This document shows, piece by piece, positions 10,331 to 22,234 of a stretch of 64,000 bases of DNA; the first letter of the stretch is position 1, and the number at the start of each line of letters is the position of its first letter. The translations under genes and the position numbers were made by a program. This DNA is from Sesamum alatum. Taxonomy: Eukaryota; Streptophyta; Magnoliopsida; Lamiales; Pedaliaceae. Below the pieces are notes generated by a model that saw nothing but the letters and a program-made list of their open reading frames with translations, was not told the origin of the DNA and did no database searches. The DNA lies in the NCBI GenBank assembly GCA_034509735.1, contig JACGWO010000011.1, positions 12,061,866-12,125,865 on the forward strand, given 5' to 3'.

Positions 10331-12275
10331 TGTACTATGTCTAGTTGTTTTATACTCTGATTATATATTATAAATCATTGCCCAGATAAAATAGGGATTG
10401 ATTGCTTCTTTTTAAAAATATTAAGGTGTTTTTAAACTTTTTTTTTTCTTTATTAGGCCAAATAACATAAACCCCCATGTGTTTTAAAAACTCAGCTAAA
10501 ATCCTCCCATGTGTTTTAAAAATCTCACCCCCCCCCCTCTATTTTCTTAAATGTAGCTCAATCACTCATCTCGGTTAAATGTAAATAACGGTATTGACTT
10601 TTTGACAACGACCATTATACCCTTGCCTATTTTATATTATTCCTTATTTTAATGATTATTGGATCTTTCTTGGTTGTATGAGAGCCGTAAGATCTAATCA
10701 ATTAATCTTAACTGTTAGATCTTAAATTTATATAAAAAGAAATCAAGAGTTTAGATTTAACTAATTTTAAATATATGTTCTAAAAAATAAAATAAATAAA
10801 ATTACCCCCACCCCCGGCCACCAGATCCTCGCCCCCTACCCCTACCGCTTCTCCCCTTAGTCGTCGTCGCCCCCCAATCTGGACGATCGCCTAAATTGGG
10901 GGCAATGGCGACATAGCTCAGTGCATATCTGGGCGACGTCGCAGTTGCCCCCAATCTAGGCGACTGTTGTTGCCCAATGATTTTTTTAATTTTTTTTTTA
11001 GTTTTTAAATTTTAAGTTTAAAAATATTCAAATATTAAATTAATTAAAATTTCAAATAATTCATTTAAATATATTCAGATTTTAAAGATAATTAAAGGAA
11101 AATATTAATATTTATTTTAAATACGTATAACAGTAATGTAATTTGAATATTATTTATAGTAAATAAATATAACTTATTTAAATATTTTTTTAACTAAATA
11201 ATTATTTAAATTAATTATTAATATATAATTAATTAATATTTATATTTGTTAGGATATTTAAATTTAGAAAATGAATTTAGTATATTAATCTTTGTACTAT
11301 GATTTTAATTTTATTTTCCAATTTTAATTATTAAATTTTATATATTTTTTTGGTATTTTTAAAAATATATATGTATATATATATATATACATTTAAAAAC
11401 ACTTATTTAATTTTTAGATAGATGAAAATGCAAAAAAAAAAAAAAAAAAAAACTCTAAACAACCTTAAAACAAGGCAATTTGATAAAGTCTAAGAATATA
11501 TATAAACAATCAGTGGCATTTCTTTAAAAAATGCTCAAAGAAAAAGGTCCAAATACGCAAAAGAACATGCGCAAACCCTTATCTGACGTATGCACACCAT
11601 CTTCCGTTAGTTTCTAATGAAATAGGGGGCATCACGCTGAGTTTATTAATACATAGGGGATATTTAGTCTATTTTTAAAATATAAGGAAATTTTAACTAT
11701 TTCGCGAAAATATAAAAAATAAAATAGAGTTTAGCTTTTTTCTTTTTTAAGAAGGATTTTGTACCTATTCTAATTCTCAAATAGGGTAACTTAGATAAGA
11801 TTTAACCCAGCAAAAAAATGATTGAGTATTTTTAAGATGAGTAATTGAGATAAGAACTTAATAAAATATCAATAATTCTTTACTTATCTGATTTGCTTAT
11901 TTTGACCTAAGTACATAAATATTAGATGCTGAAAATAATCAAATAAGTTAATTCAATAAATCTCATTTGATTGAAGGGGATAATACCATTATTATTTGAC
12001 AAAAATTAATAAGTAAGTCATTCTTGAAAGGAAAACAAAAATAAAGTAACAATATGATAATAGTAGTTATTTGTTGACTGTTGTCAGAAGAAATGGAAGT
12101 CGTACTTATCAAAATTCTTACCTTAATTTATACACAGGTAAAATAATCAATTTAACTATGAAATGGTATTGTATTTTATATTTTACTTTTATTTATATAT
12201 TCAACGTTTGAATAAAATATTTAACATTTATGTATCAAGAAAATATTAAATAAAAAAATGTGATATTATTTTTTA
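10331..12275. other. AT-rich intergenic DNA with a GC-rich island
   Basis: From 10455 there is a degenerate repeat with the phrase 'catgtgttttaaaaa' occurring twice in tandem. A C-rich and G-rich island at 10801-10975 contains inverted copies of CCCCCAATCTGG/ATTGGGGGC. The remainder is very AT-rich. No gene was recognised. Confidence 0.5.
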
Positions 12276-12684
12276 GGGTAAATTACATCTACCTTCCCTG
12301 AGGTTTGACATAATTACAAATACCTCCGAAAAATTATAAATACACCCTCGAGGTTTGTAATTTTTAACTAAAGGCCTGAAATTGATCATTTTTCCCTTTA
12401 ATTTTTTTTTATTAAAATTGTCGAAAAATCGGTCAAGACAAATTGCATTATTGCTCCTCTGTGTAAAAAACTTAAGAAACCTCTCCCTGCACATTGTAGT
12501 CCAAAAATATTATAAAAATAATTCAGTGCATAAGGGCATTTTGGTCAGTTCATCCAAAAAAATTTATGGAAATGGATTATTTGTTAGATGGTTACAAACC
12601 TCAGGGGGTATTTATAATTTTTCAAACAACGAGGGAGTATTTGTAATTATACCAAACCTCAGGGGAGGTAAATGTAATTTACCC
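12276..12684 (-). mobile_element. MITE family A, full copy
   Basis: It begins GGGTAAATTACATCTACC and ends GTAAATGTAATTTACCC, with 'tgaggtttgacataattac' arms. The asymmetric core (12441-12470) is the inverse of the ACACAGAGGAGCAATAATGC block, which gives the minus orientation. It lies about 165 bp upstream of the TATA box of the ASG1-like gene. Confidence 0.9.
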
Positions 12685-12847
12685 AATTTTTTTATAATAT
12701 AAGATTCAAATAATAAAAAAAGTAATACTCTAAAGAAAATATTTTTATTATAATTGCATAAAGCAAATGTGGAAGCAGGTGGGCAGTACTTTCCGCAAAA
12801 AGGGTAAAATGGTAAATTCGGGGAATACCTGAATCATTGAAATGTAT

Positions 12848-12856
12848 TATATAAAT
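12848..12856 (+). promoter_or_regulatory. Likely TATA box of the ASG1-like gene
   Basis: TATATAAAT lies about 250 bases before the start codon. A transcription start about 30 bases downstream would give a 5' leader of roughly 225 nt. The leader would include a CT-rich tract (12902-12922), which is common in plant leaders. The assignment is by position and motif only. Confidence 0.5.
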
Positions 12857-13107
12857 CTTGGACTGAATCCATTTCTAACTTCCGTAAATCATTCTGCTTT
12901 CTCCTCTCTCTCTCTCTCTCTTCTTGATTCTCTGAAGAACAACCCACCAAAAAAGAGGGAAAAAGAAGGAAAAGAGGAAGAGGAGGGAGTCTCACTTGGG
13001 GTGCTTGAGGAGAAAGGAATTGGAATTTTTTCTATGCCGAAATTGAAATTCCGGATTTCCAATTGAGATTTGGAGTTTCAATTTTGTAAATTTTGGGGAA
13101 GGGTTTG

Positions 13108-16100
13108 ATGGTTCAGCTGATGGGATCGTTGCAGCATTCGGAGAATGTTGAGGATTTTGCTGAAGAAGAGTATGGGTCGCTTGCGAAACGGTCCCGTTTG
13201 GCCGCCGTTCCGCTGAATCAGGTTATCATTTTTGACCCCTTTATTAAGGGGGGAGAATTGGTTTTAGTAGTTTGAATTATCAGGGGTTTTAATTCGTCGT
13301 CATTGTTGAATCTGGGTTTTGGGTTTGAGTTCATGGATTGTTTTGTGATCTGTTTGGTAATGTATTGAGTTTAGGTTCCATTGCAGATGGAATTTTTGAT
13401 GATTTTTCTTTTTGTTTTTAGTTTTTTTGTTTTTTTCTAAGAATGACTGAAAAATGAGCAGTAAACGTAAGAATCAATAGGCTCAAAACTATTATTAAAA
13501 GTTTAAAACATAATCTACACCGGAAGAATGAAGGAATGGGAAAAAAGTCACCTCCAGCCATTGATTTCTTTCTGTTGAAGTGAGGCACTTCCGAGGACAA
13601 GGGCTATTAGTGTAAGGTTTAGAGCTTCTAAACTCTTACCCCACTCCTCCAAATGATGGTGTGGTTGAGAAAAATAGGATGGTATGACTCTAGAGACCCA
13701 AATAAGACTTTGTTATAAACTTTGTCCGGCTCAAAGTTTGTAACAATTGAGTGATTTAGCGACCCAAGCATCATTTCTTGTAGTATCTTGTACATCACAA
13801 AGTTTCCAGCAAAATCTTGTTTGCAGGGTTTTGAACTAATTTCAACACTTTTAAAATATTAAGATACTTAATGGAATTTGAAATGGAGATATTGGGGCCA
13901 CTACATTGTTTCCAAATTTCATTCTCTTTGCGATTCATGTAAATTCTCCTGAAATCATGTTTACGTGAATTACAAAGAAAATTAGTTGCAAATATATCGA
14001 AGAAGAATGAAGGTCCCGCATTTGATGGTTTTCAATCAACAATTAGTTTCATATTAGAGCTTATGAACAGTGATGAAAGTAATTTATTTGATATCTTTGA
14101 AGAATTGTTGTTAGAAACATATAAGATTTCTTTCCCTCTTGGTTTTTTTTATGTTCCACTAGTTCTTAACTGATTTTTTGGAGATTTAAGAAGCATAGCT
14201 GATTTTCTCAGATCTGTAGCTTTCTTTCTTTCTTTTTCAGCAGTTGAGCTCTAGCAACCATGTATTTGCAGTTCCACCTACGCAGTACAATCCACTTGAT
14301 GAGCCAAGTCCTTTGGGCTTGAGGCTAAGAAAAAGTCCATCATTGTTGGATTTGATCCAGATGAGGCTCTCCCAGGGAAGTAGCCCTTCTGTTTCTGTGA
14401 CGTCCAGTGAAGTTGCTGATTCTGGAAACAAGAAAGATGTGAAGGGGAGTACTGCTTCAAGTGCTAATGACAAATTGAAGGCTTCGAATTTTCCAGCTTC
14501 ATTATTGAGAATTGGCAGCTGGGAGGTAGCGCTTATGAACTTTGACTTACATATTCTTATTGAATCAGTATGTGCACTTGAAGGTTTTCCTTAATTAGAT
14601 AAATAGATTTAGTCAGAGTGAATAATCTGAAGTCACTTTTTGTAGCAGTTGAGCAGAATGAGGCGTTACAATAGTTTTTCTTTCGAATTGTCACTTAATT
14701 AAGATCCCGAGGTTCATATAGATTGAGAAGTGTGTTGGAAATTGTGAACAGAAGTTTGTATAAAAGATATGCTAGAAAGGAAAGCCACTTCGAGTTTATT
14801 TTGAACATATTTTGTAATTTAAAGCTTTGAATCAATGGCACTGCTGATTTTTCTTATACTAATCCTTTGAGATTGTAGTTATTAGATAGGACTTGGAAAT
14901 CACGTGTTTATTTATTATCCGGGAAAATGGACTTTCATATAAATTAACAAAATCACTTAATGAAGCGTATAATTTCTTGAGATATCAAGAGCACAACTTT
15001 TTGAAGAGTCTTCAGTAGTTTGCACTATTTTGTTGCAGTATTAAAATGAGATAAGCTTTTAAAGAACTTAACTTGGATTCCCCTGCTATTGCTGACATTG
15101 GATGTTCTGGCAGTATGTGTCAAAGTATGAAGGTGATCTTGTGGCGAAGTGTTATTTTGCGAAGCATAAACTTGTCTGGGAAGTTCTCGAAGGTGGTCTG
15201 AAGAGTAAAATAGAGATCCAGTGGTCTGATATTACAGCTCTAAAAGCTGATTATTCTGACAATGCTCCTGGCACTTTAACCCTAGTGGTAAGCAATTTTC
15301 TTTATATGTATACAAACATGTTTCTTAACTATCCGAAATAAATGATTTTTGATAGTTTGTTATTGAGAAAAATCACTTTCTTAATCTTGCATGGTCCAGC
15401 TAGCTCGACAACCTGTCTTTTTCCGGGAGACCAATCCACAACCCAGAAAACATACTTTGTGGCAGGCAACCACTGACTTTACTGATGGGCAGGCTAGCAT
15501 AAATAAGTAAGCCCTCAAAGATTTATCATCCTTTTCCTTCTCATTGCAAGAACCAAAACTTGTGGAGAAATCTTTGCCATCTAAACTTTGTTCTTTCTGC
15601 ATTTCAATGATTGTTTTGTTGTGTTTTCCATATAGCCAAACTAATGAATGATTTGGGAGTTTTCACAAAATTCTAGCGTCTAAAATAAGGACATGGTTCA
15701 ACTTCTTTAAATTTTGCATCCATTTGAATGGTTCTTGCAGTTCATAAATGCTTTGCTTTTAATATGACTGCAACCGTATGATATCTGCCTTTGTAGAGGC
15801 TGTTCCCGATTCCTTTATCATGCATGCTTGCTCTCCTTTTCTTCTTGTGATTTGATTTCTATTGTGTAAGCCTGATTACCATTCTTGACTATACTGGTAA
15901 TGCTTTTGCATCAAACCAATCACAGGGAAAACCATTTCTCCCTGAAACATACAATAAACTAAATTGTAATCCTTCCAGGAGTTGTGATTTTCTGTGAATT
16001 CATTTTCTTGTTTGCATGAAGAATATTAAAGGTTGAAACTGCTACGTGTTGCGCTTGGCCTGGAATGTAAGGTGAACTTAAGATGAGATTGTTTAATTTA

Positions 16101-17699
16101 CGTATTCATGGCTGTTTTTAAATGATGATTTTCTTGATAGACGCAAAGTGAAATGGTTTTAGTGATGTTCTATTAAAGTGGAAATTATGTGTTGGCTATT
16201 GACCTAATTGGATGGATATCTGATGCTATTTGAATAGGCAACATTTTATACAATGCCCTCCAGGCGTGTTAAACAAGCATTATGAAAAGCTTATCCAGTG
16301 TGACATGCGCCTTAGTATTTTGAGCCGACAGCCTGAAATAGTTATGGACTCGCCATACTTCGAATCACAAGCTTCTGTTTCCGAAAATTCAGAAGAATCT
16401 AAAGTTGATGGATGCAGTCAGCCGCCAGCTGGTGCTATAGGATCCCCTATCTCCGTCTTCCGGGATGCGGCATCACCAGCTGCTTCACAGTTATCTTCAT
16501 CCAAATTTGGACAGAATCCTTTGCCAGCTCAACATGTATCTAAAGAAGCGCCATCACCTAGCTCAGGTATACAATAGCTTCTTACACTTTTGAATATTCG
16601 TTTTAGTGGATCTGAAACTCGGTTTTTAATCATCAAGCATAGCCTTAAAGATATAATGAATTAAGCATAATTGGGATATGAGGAGGTTGTTCTAGATGCT
16701 AACTATTATCAGCTCTGGACTACTATCAGTTCTATATGTATGCTCTCACCATGGTTCTTCGAATGATCAATTTTGTTAGCTTTTCTTTAGAATAAATCCT
16801 TGATCATAAAAGTCATCCGCCTTTGGTGGGAAATGTTTGGCTAGAATATCAAACACTTTATCTGGGTGCTTTTGCTTCAGCCTACTGTTGACAACTATTA
16901 TGAGAACTCTAAAGCTAAATCATGCTCTTCTTTTTAGTTCTAGCATGCCCAATAAATTCTGACTTTTGGGTTCGTGCTGGATTGTATGGTAAATTATGGC
17001 CTTGACATCTTTCCTGTTAGCTTTTGCGAAACTGTTTCCATACTTTTGAATTCATCCTCTGGATGATCATGTTCTTTAATACTAATAGTGATAGACGCAC
17101 AAGCAATTGAAGGGAACAGAATGAGTGATGAGCAGGATTCTGGAGGACGAAAAAGTTGGGAATCATTGAAGGTGCCAGGGCTACGCCCCTCTATGTCAAT
17201 GAGTGATCTTGTGAACCACATTGGAAATTGTATTTCAGAGCAAATGACTTCTGGAAGTTTACCCTTAGAGAAGGCATCAGAATGCCAAGACATGCTGGAA
17301 AACATTGCCCAAGTTATGCTAAGCGACACTCATTGTGCAACGGGTTTGGACGAAAAGTCACTAATGAAAAAGGTGAACTCTCTCTGCTGCCTACTGCAGG
17401 ATCCCGCCATAGCTTCCAGTTCTCAAGTTGATGGAGAAAACCGTCATGAAGTTGCTGATCGTGGGAAAAACGTGTACTTTGACCTTATGAACGATTCCAC
17501 ACATGAGAAGGCTAATAACATCATACAGGCCCCTGAAGGGAATCTTAAGGATAGCCCTGGTTGTAAGCAGGCACCTTCCATGTCAAGAAAAGATTCATTT
17601 GGGGACTTGCTTCTCCATCTTCCCCGTATAGCTTCTCTTCCAAAGTTTCCAAAGTTCTTATTCGGTATAGCAGAAGACGATGAATACCAAGCTACATAA
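13108..17699 (+). CDS. ASG1: ASG1-like protein with TRF2/HOY1-type PH-like domain
   Basis: Six coding exons join in frame: 13108-13221, 14241-14525, 15114-15287, 15400-15506, 16238-16566 and 17089-17699. All introns have GT/AG ends. The product is 539 aa. The N-terminus starts MVQLMGSLQ. An SLLDLIQMRL motif with 'DEPSPLGLRLRKSPS' before it lies near residues 57-85. A PH-like domain runs from about 129 to 262 (KYEGDLVAKCYFAKHKLVWE, ETNPQPRKHTLWQAT). A Ser-rich acidic linker follows, and the C-terminus ends LLLHLPRIASLPKFPKFLF. This matches Arabidopsis ALTERED SEED GERMINATION 1 (At2g24100) and its paralogue At4g30780, as I remember them. ASG1 is linked to germination and stress responses; its biochemical function is not established. 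The acceptor of exon 2 is a NAGNAG (CAGCAG), so one Gln may be optional. The gene looks intact. Confidence 0.88.
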
Positions 17700-18431
17700 A
17701 TGGTTTCCTTAGCTGTATAAGTTGATAGCAACTAGGCTATAGCTGGTTTTGGTTTCTCATATTGGAATCTGTGGTTTATTTAGTCTCTGGCATTTTAAGG
17801 GATTCTGAGATTAATGTTCATGAAGAATCCTGATGGTATTAGCACAAGGATAGGATAACTCCCCTGTTGTTCTCCAGGTCAGTCGAAGATTATCCGCTTG
17901 GTTCTGTAAATAAATCAGTATTTATCCCCTACTTCATATTTCTGCCGAAGTCTCCTCTGCTGTTGAAAGGAAACAATCAGTGATCGGCTAAGTATTCATA
18001 TACGGTTGCCGTAATTTTCTTCACCAGGCTTTGTTTCTAACCTTTTCCTTTCTCTTTTCTTCTCTTCTCCTTTTTGATGAGTGATTTTGTGCTTGTAATT
18101 CTATCAAGTAAGAATGGTTGGTGAACTGTCTCAAAGTGTAATTCTTGAGGTTGCTAAGAAAGTTGTATCAATCCAACTGTTTCTGTACATTTCTTTCTTT
18201 GTATGCTATCTGGAATCAGATTTTGCAGGAAATTCTGTCCCAGTTCAGTATTTTACTCATATATTCCACACTAAAAATGCACCTCAGTAATTTTAATCTA
18301 GTATTCCATCATGTACTCCCATTCATAGATGTTCTTGTATAGTAAATTGACACAAGTAAGAAGTATAGTTCGTGTTTTAATGCAGGAAATACCAAGGTAT
18401 GGTACAGGGCTAATATGGACAATAAAGTAAA
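17700..18431 (+). other. 3' UTR and downstream flank of the ASG1-like gene
   Basis: The sequence after the stop is T-rich with no further conserved frame. A poly(A) signal was not confidently placed. The transcript probably ends before the MITE that begins at 18432. Confidence 0.5.
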
Positions 18432-18919
18432 GGGTAAATTACAATTACCTGACATAATTACGAATTCTTTTTATTGTTTTAAAAATTATAAATATCAGTC
18501 TCAAATAAAAAATAATTATGTAGTCGTTATATAGTAAGGTGGAAATTATTATTTTACTCTTATTGAATTTATTTTTTAAAAAAAAGTGTTTGAAAAAGTA
18601 TTAAATATATATATATATATATATCTATGTGTGTGTACATATATATGTATATATATATGGACGGATAAAGTAAATAATTTATAGGACATATTAGTTTATA
18701 AAAATATCTTAGAAAATCTTTAAATATAAAATTATATTCATAATTTAAAAGGATATTTTGGTTAGTTTACTATAAAAAAAGTTGAATAAAAATCTAATGG
18801 GGTACTAATGAAAATGACTTATTATTAGACAAACGTTAAAATGGGAATTAAATTCTCAAATAATGAAAAAATATTTATAATTATGTTAAACCTCAAAAGC
18901 GATGGATGTAATTTATCCC
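18432..18919. mobile_element. MITE family C, copy
   Basis: It starts GGGTAAATTACAATTACC and ends 'gatgtaatttatccc'. It shares 'aaataattatgtagtc' and 'tagacaaacgtta' with other family C copies. A long TA/TATG microsatellite lies inside (18608-18660). Confidence 0.75.
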
Positions 18920-19612
18920 GAGAGCCAAAAATTGTTATAATGGACTTGAGATGAGATTTTGCATTTTACAAATAGATCAAGGAAAGTAGTACTTCATATG
19001 TCATTTCAGCCACCAAATCAAGACTTTGTGTTTTTGGGTTTCATGCACAATGCAATCCACTTACAACACATAGAATCCCAAGATTTTGGGTTAAAATTTA
19101 GTGCAAAATAACATCGCCAGCGATTATGATAAGATCTAATTATACAAAAAATCTACTATTATTTGTAAATTTACAAATGCACCTCAAAATTATAATTGTA
19201 ATTATAAATATATCCCTTATATAGTAACAAAAAAATTTTACAATATTCCCTGTGATAAATTACACCGACACCTCCTCATGAGATCTATTTGTAATTCAAC
19301 AAAGGACGAGAACATTTGTATAATTTTACCTAACCTCAAATGACTTTGGTGTCATTTCTCTAAAATTTATGTATGAGGTTGGCAAGTAGGCCCGGATCAA
19401 ATCTAGAAAATAGGGTACTCAGTTCGATTTGATTTATTTTGAGAACAAAATTTAATTCGACCCATTAAATGTGGGTTGTCAAGAAATAAGAACGACTTAT
19501 GAGAAACAAACTTATAGTCCCTTTGTGAGAAAGATTTGTGAGAATTGAATTTGGAGTCTTAGAAAACTATACATACAAAAAAAAAAAAAAAAAAGGCCAT
19601 ACTTTCTAAATA
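18920..19612. other. AT-rich repeat-derived intergenic DNA
   Basis: It includes degenerate fragments resembling foldback MITE arms ('aaaattataattgtaattat', 'gataaattacaccgacacc'), an A-run near 19577, and no gene. Confidence 0.45.
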
Positions 19613-20026
19613 GGGTAAATTACCGCCACCTTCCCTAATGTTTGACATAATTATAAATATTTTTTCATTGTTTGATAAATTATAAATACCCCTGGAGGTT
19701 TGTAATTTTTAACTAAATATCTAAAATTGACCATTTTATCCTTAAATTTGTAGTTAAATTGTAGAAAATCAACCGAGGCAAATTGTATTATTGCTTCTCT
19801 GTGTAAAACACTTAAGAAATCTCTACATGCGCATTTTGATCCAAAAAAATTTGAGAATAATTTAGTTTGCATGAGGGCATTTTAGTCAGTTCACCCATCA
19901 AAATGAATGAAAATGAGTTATTTGTTAGACGATTACAAATCTCAGGAGGGTATTTATAATTTTTGAAACAACGATTGAGTATTTGTAATTATGTCAAACC
20001 TCATGAGAGATAGTTGTAATTTACCC
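19613..20026 (-). mobile_element. MITE family A, full copy
   Basis: It starts GGGTAAATTACCGCCACC and ends 'agttgtaatttaccc'. Its core (about 19776-19806) is the inverse of ACACAGAGAAGCAATAATAC. Block order is identical to the copy at 12276. Confidence 0.9.
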
Positions 20027-20082
20027 ATATAAATATTACACAAAAATGTATATTTATAAAAATATGTAGGTGTGTCATGATC

Positions 20083-20390
20083 AAGTCTTGGATAATACGC
20101 CAATGAGGCCTGACTCAGTTGGCGAAGTTGAGGCCGGGTTTGAATCCCCTGCGTGGGATGATTTGTTTTTACTGCATATATAGTAAGTTTATTTGTGATA
20201 TTGTTTTTACTGTATAGTAGGTTTATTTGTTGCTGTAATAGTAAGATGTTAGTTTGTGATATTATCAATATGATTGTTGTATTTATCTCTATCCAATATT
20301 GATACTGACAGGACTGATTATAATTGAGTTATTTCAATTAATAAAAAATCATCGCTTTCAATTAAAAAAAAGAAAGTCTTGGATAATACG
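20083..20390 (+). mobile_element. tRNA-derived SINE with a 17-bp target site duplication (copy 1)
   Basis: The body is 20100-20373. A box A-like TGACTCAGTTGG lies at 20111-20122 and a box B-like GGTTTGAATCC at 20137-20147. Both are Pol III internal promoter elements from a tRNA head. The 3' part is T/A-rich and ends in an A-rich tail (AATTAAAAAAAAG). AAGTCTTGGATAATACG occurs perfectly at 20083-20099 and 20374-20390. It cannot fold into a working tRNA. Confidence 0.93.
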
Positions 20391-21053
20391 GATTGTAATT
20401 GTTGAACCCACCATCCAATGCAACAATAGCAGATTAATTTAATATTTAAAAACTATAATTATTTATAAAAATTAATATTGATGTATTACAAATAATTTTA
20501 TACGGTTTAAGGGAAATGGGCCACAGATAAAGCCCAACTAAAAAGTCAATATGGGCCTAAACCTGGACTCGTCATAGGACCAAACCCAATAGCAAAAGTG
20601 GATTGGGCTGGCAATCTGCTGAGCTCAACAAAAGGGCAAAAAAAAAAAAATTAAATTGCTCCATAGATAAAAGATCTTTGAATTTGATTTGTTAGAATAA
20701 TAAATTAAATTGAACAAAGAAAAAAAGAAAAAATGTTCGATAAAAGTTTTAGGTTGGCTCGAACCCAATTCAATCAGTGCAAAAATAATAAAATTTATTT
20801 AATCAAAAACTCAAGCTCAAATCATGTTTGATCCAATTAAAGTTCGTTTGAACTCGATTAAATTAATAATTAAATCAAATTCAAACACAAATTTTCAAAT
20901 TAGATAATAATTTAAACAAATTTGAATGATGATGTATTTAGCTCAACTCGAATAATTTACAATACTACTCACCCGGCAAGTCCTACTATAACTTGAATCT
21001 CAACCAACAACTATTTTGTTTAAAGGGTTATTTTGTATCATGATAATTTTAAG
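20391..21053. other. AT-rich intergenic DNA
   Basis: It contains degenerate 'aactcaagctcaaatc' and 'gaactcgatt' motifs around 20740-20960, which resemble the subterminal repeats of the hAT MITE at 7801. No termini and no gene were found. Confidence 0.4.
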
Positions 21054-21865
21054 GGTTAGTTACACCGACCTCCCCTATTACTATGGGAGTATACAAATTC
21101 CTCCCACTTATTATGAAAATTATATAAACTTTCCTTTCGAATATATTCATTTTACAAATTGCCACTTTCATTAGTCAACTTGATGGATTTTGCTGATGTC
21201 ATAATAAAAAAAATTGGTCTAAACTTCCTATAAAACCCTCAACTTGAATAACTATATTTTCATTTAAAAAACAAAAAAAAGAACTCTATTTTCTTGACTT
21301 AAATACCCCTATGGGGTAATTAGTTTTTTTAAAGTTAAAAAGGGTGTATACATGTAATTTTTAGTATATTATTTTATAATATTTTTTTAACCACATATTG
21401 TGTATGTGTAGGTTGTGACATTAATTTCTATTTCTAACAATTATCAAAGTTTGCAAAATTTGTCGAAATTATATTATTTTATAGAAAGTAATAAAATAAA
21501 GCTTATATTATTCAAATGTTGAAAATATTGAGGCAACAGTTTAGCCAATTTTACTATGTCAACTAAAACTTTAAAACAAGTCTGGAATGATGATATTGGA
21601 ACGGGGAAGAATTAGAGAAACAATGACAAGAAAAGAAAAAAGAAGGATGAGGAACACCATGAAAAGAATTGATTTGGAAAATAAAATACTTGAGCATATT
21701 TTGGTCCACTTCTATTTTTAATTTTATAAATGAGGACGAAATGATCATTTAAGCACCTATCGTTAAAATTTGACTAACAACTGTTAGTCAAGGGAGCAAT
21801 TTATAATTTTTATAATAGGATGGGAACAATTTATATATTCCCATAATAATAAGAGAGGACATGCC
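21054..21865. mobile_element. Foldback MITE, ~0.8 kb
   Basis: The left arm (about 21064-21150, 'cctcccctattactatggga...') and the inverse of the right arm (about 21790-21865) correspond block by block, including 'tatgggagtata' with 'tatattcccata' and 'attcctccca' with 'tgggaacaat'. The middle includes GTTAGTCAA near 21782. It has no coding content. Confidence 0.6.
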
Positions 21866-22234
21866 AACAGACGTGTTTGTTGTTTGCACAATATTACTCC
21901 AACATCTTGGGATCTCCCATCAAATTTCTATGTTCCATCCAAGAATTCCCTGAATTTTTTCTAATCTTATTACTAAACTCAGCTTACTATCATCCACATT
22001 ACCAAGTCATCAACATGAAAATCATGTAAAGTTCTTATGAAAAAGGAATGAACATTGGGAAACTTACACAAAACCCCAGAATTATATACAAGAGATGGAT
22101 TGAATTAATTTGCAGCTATACAAGAAAAGATGAAGTAAACTCTCATTAAAGAGTATTCATCTTAAGTAACATCCACATTATATATTTACACTTAGTTTCT
22201 TCCATCACATCTATATCTGCCATTCGCAACAAGA

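Noticed and set aside
20100..20170. Possible tRNA gene
   Set aside because: Box A and box B are present, but the sequence cannot complete a cloverleaf and is flanked by a 17-bp target duplication, so it is a SINE head.
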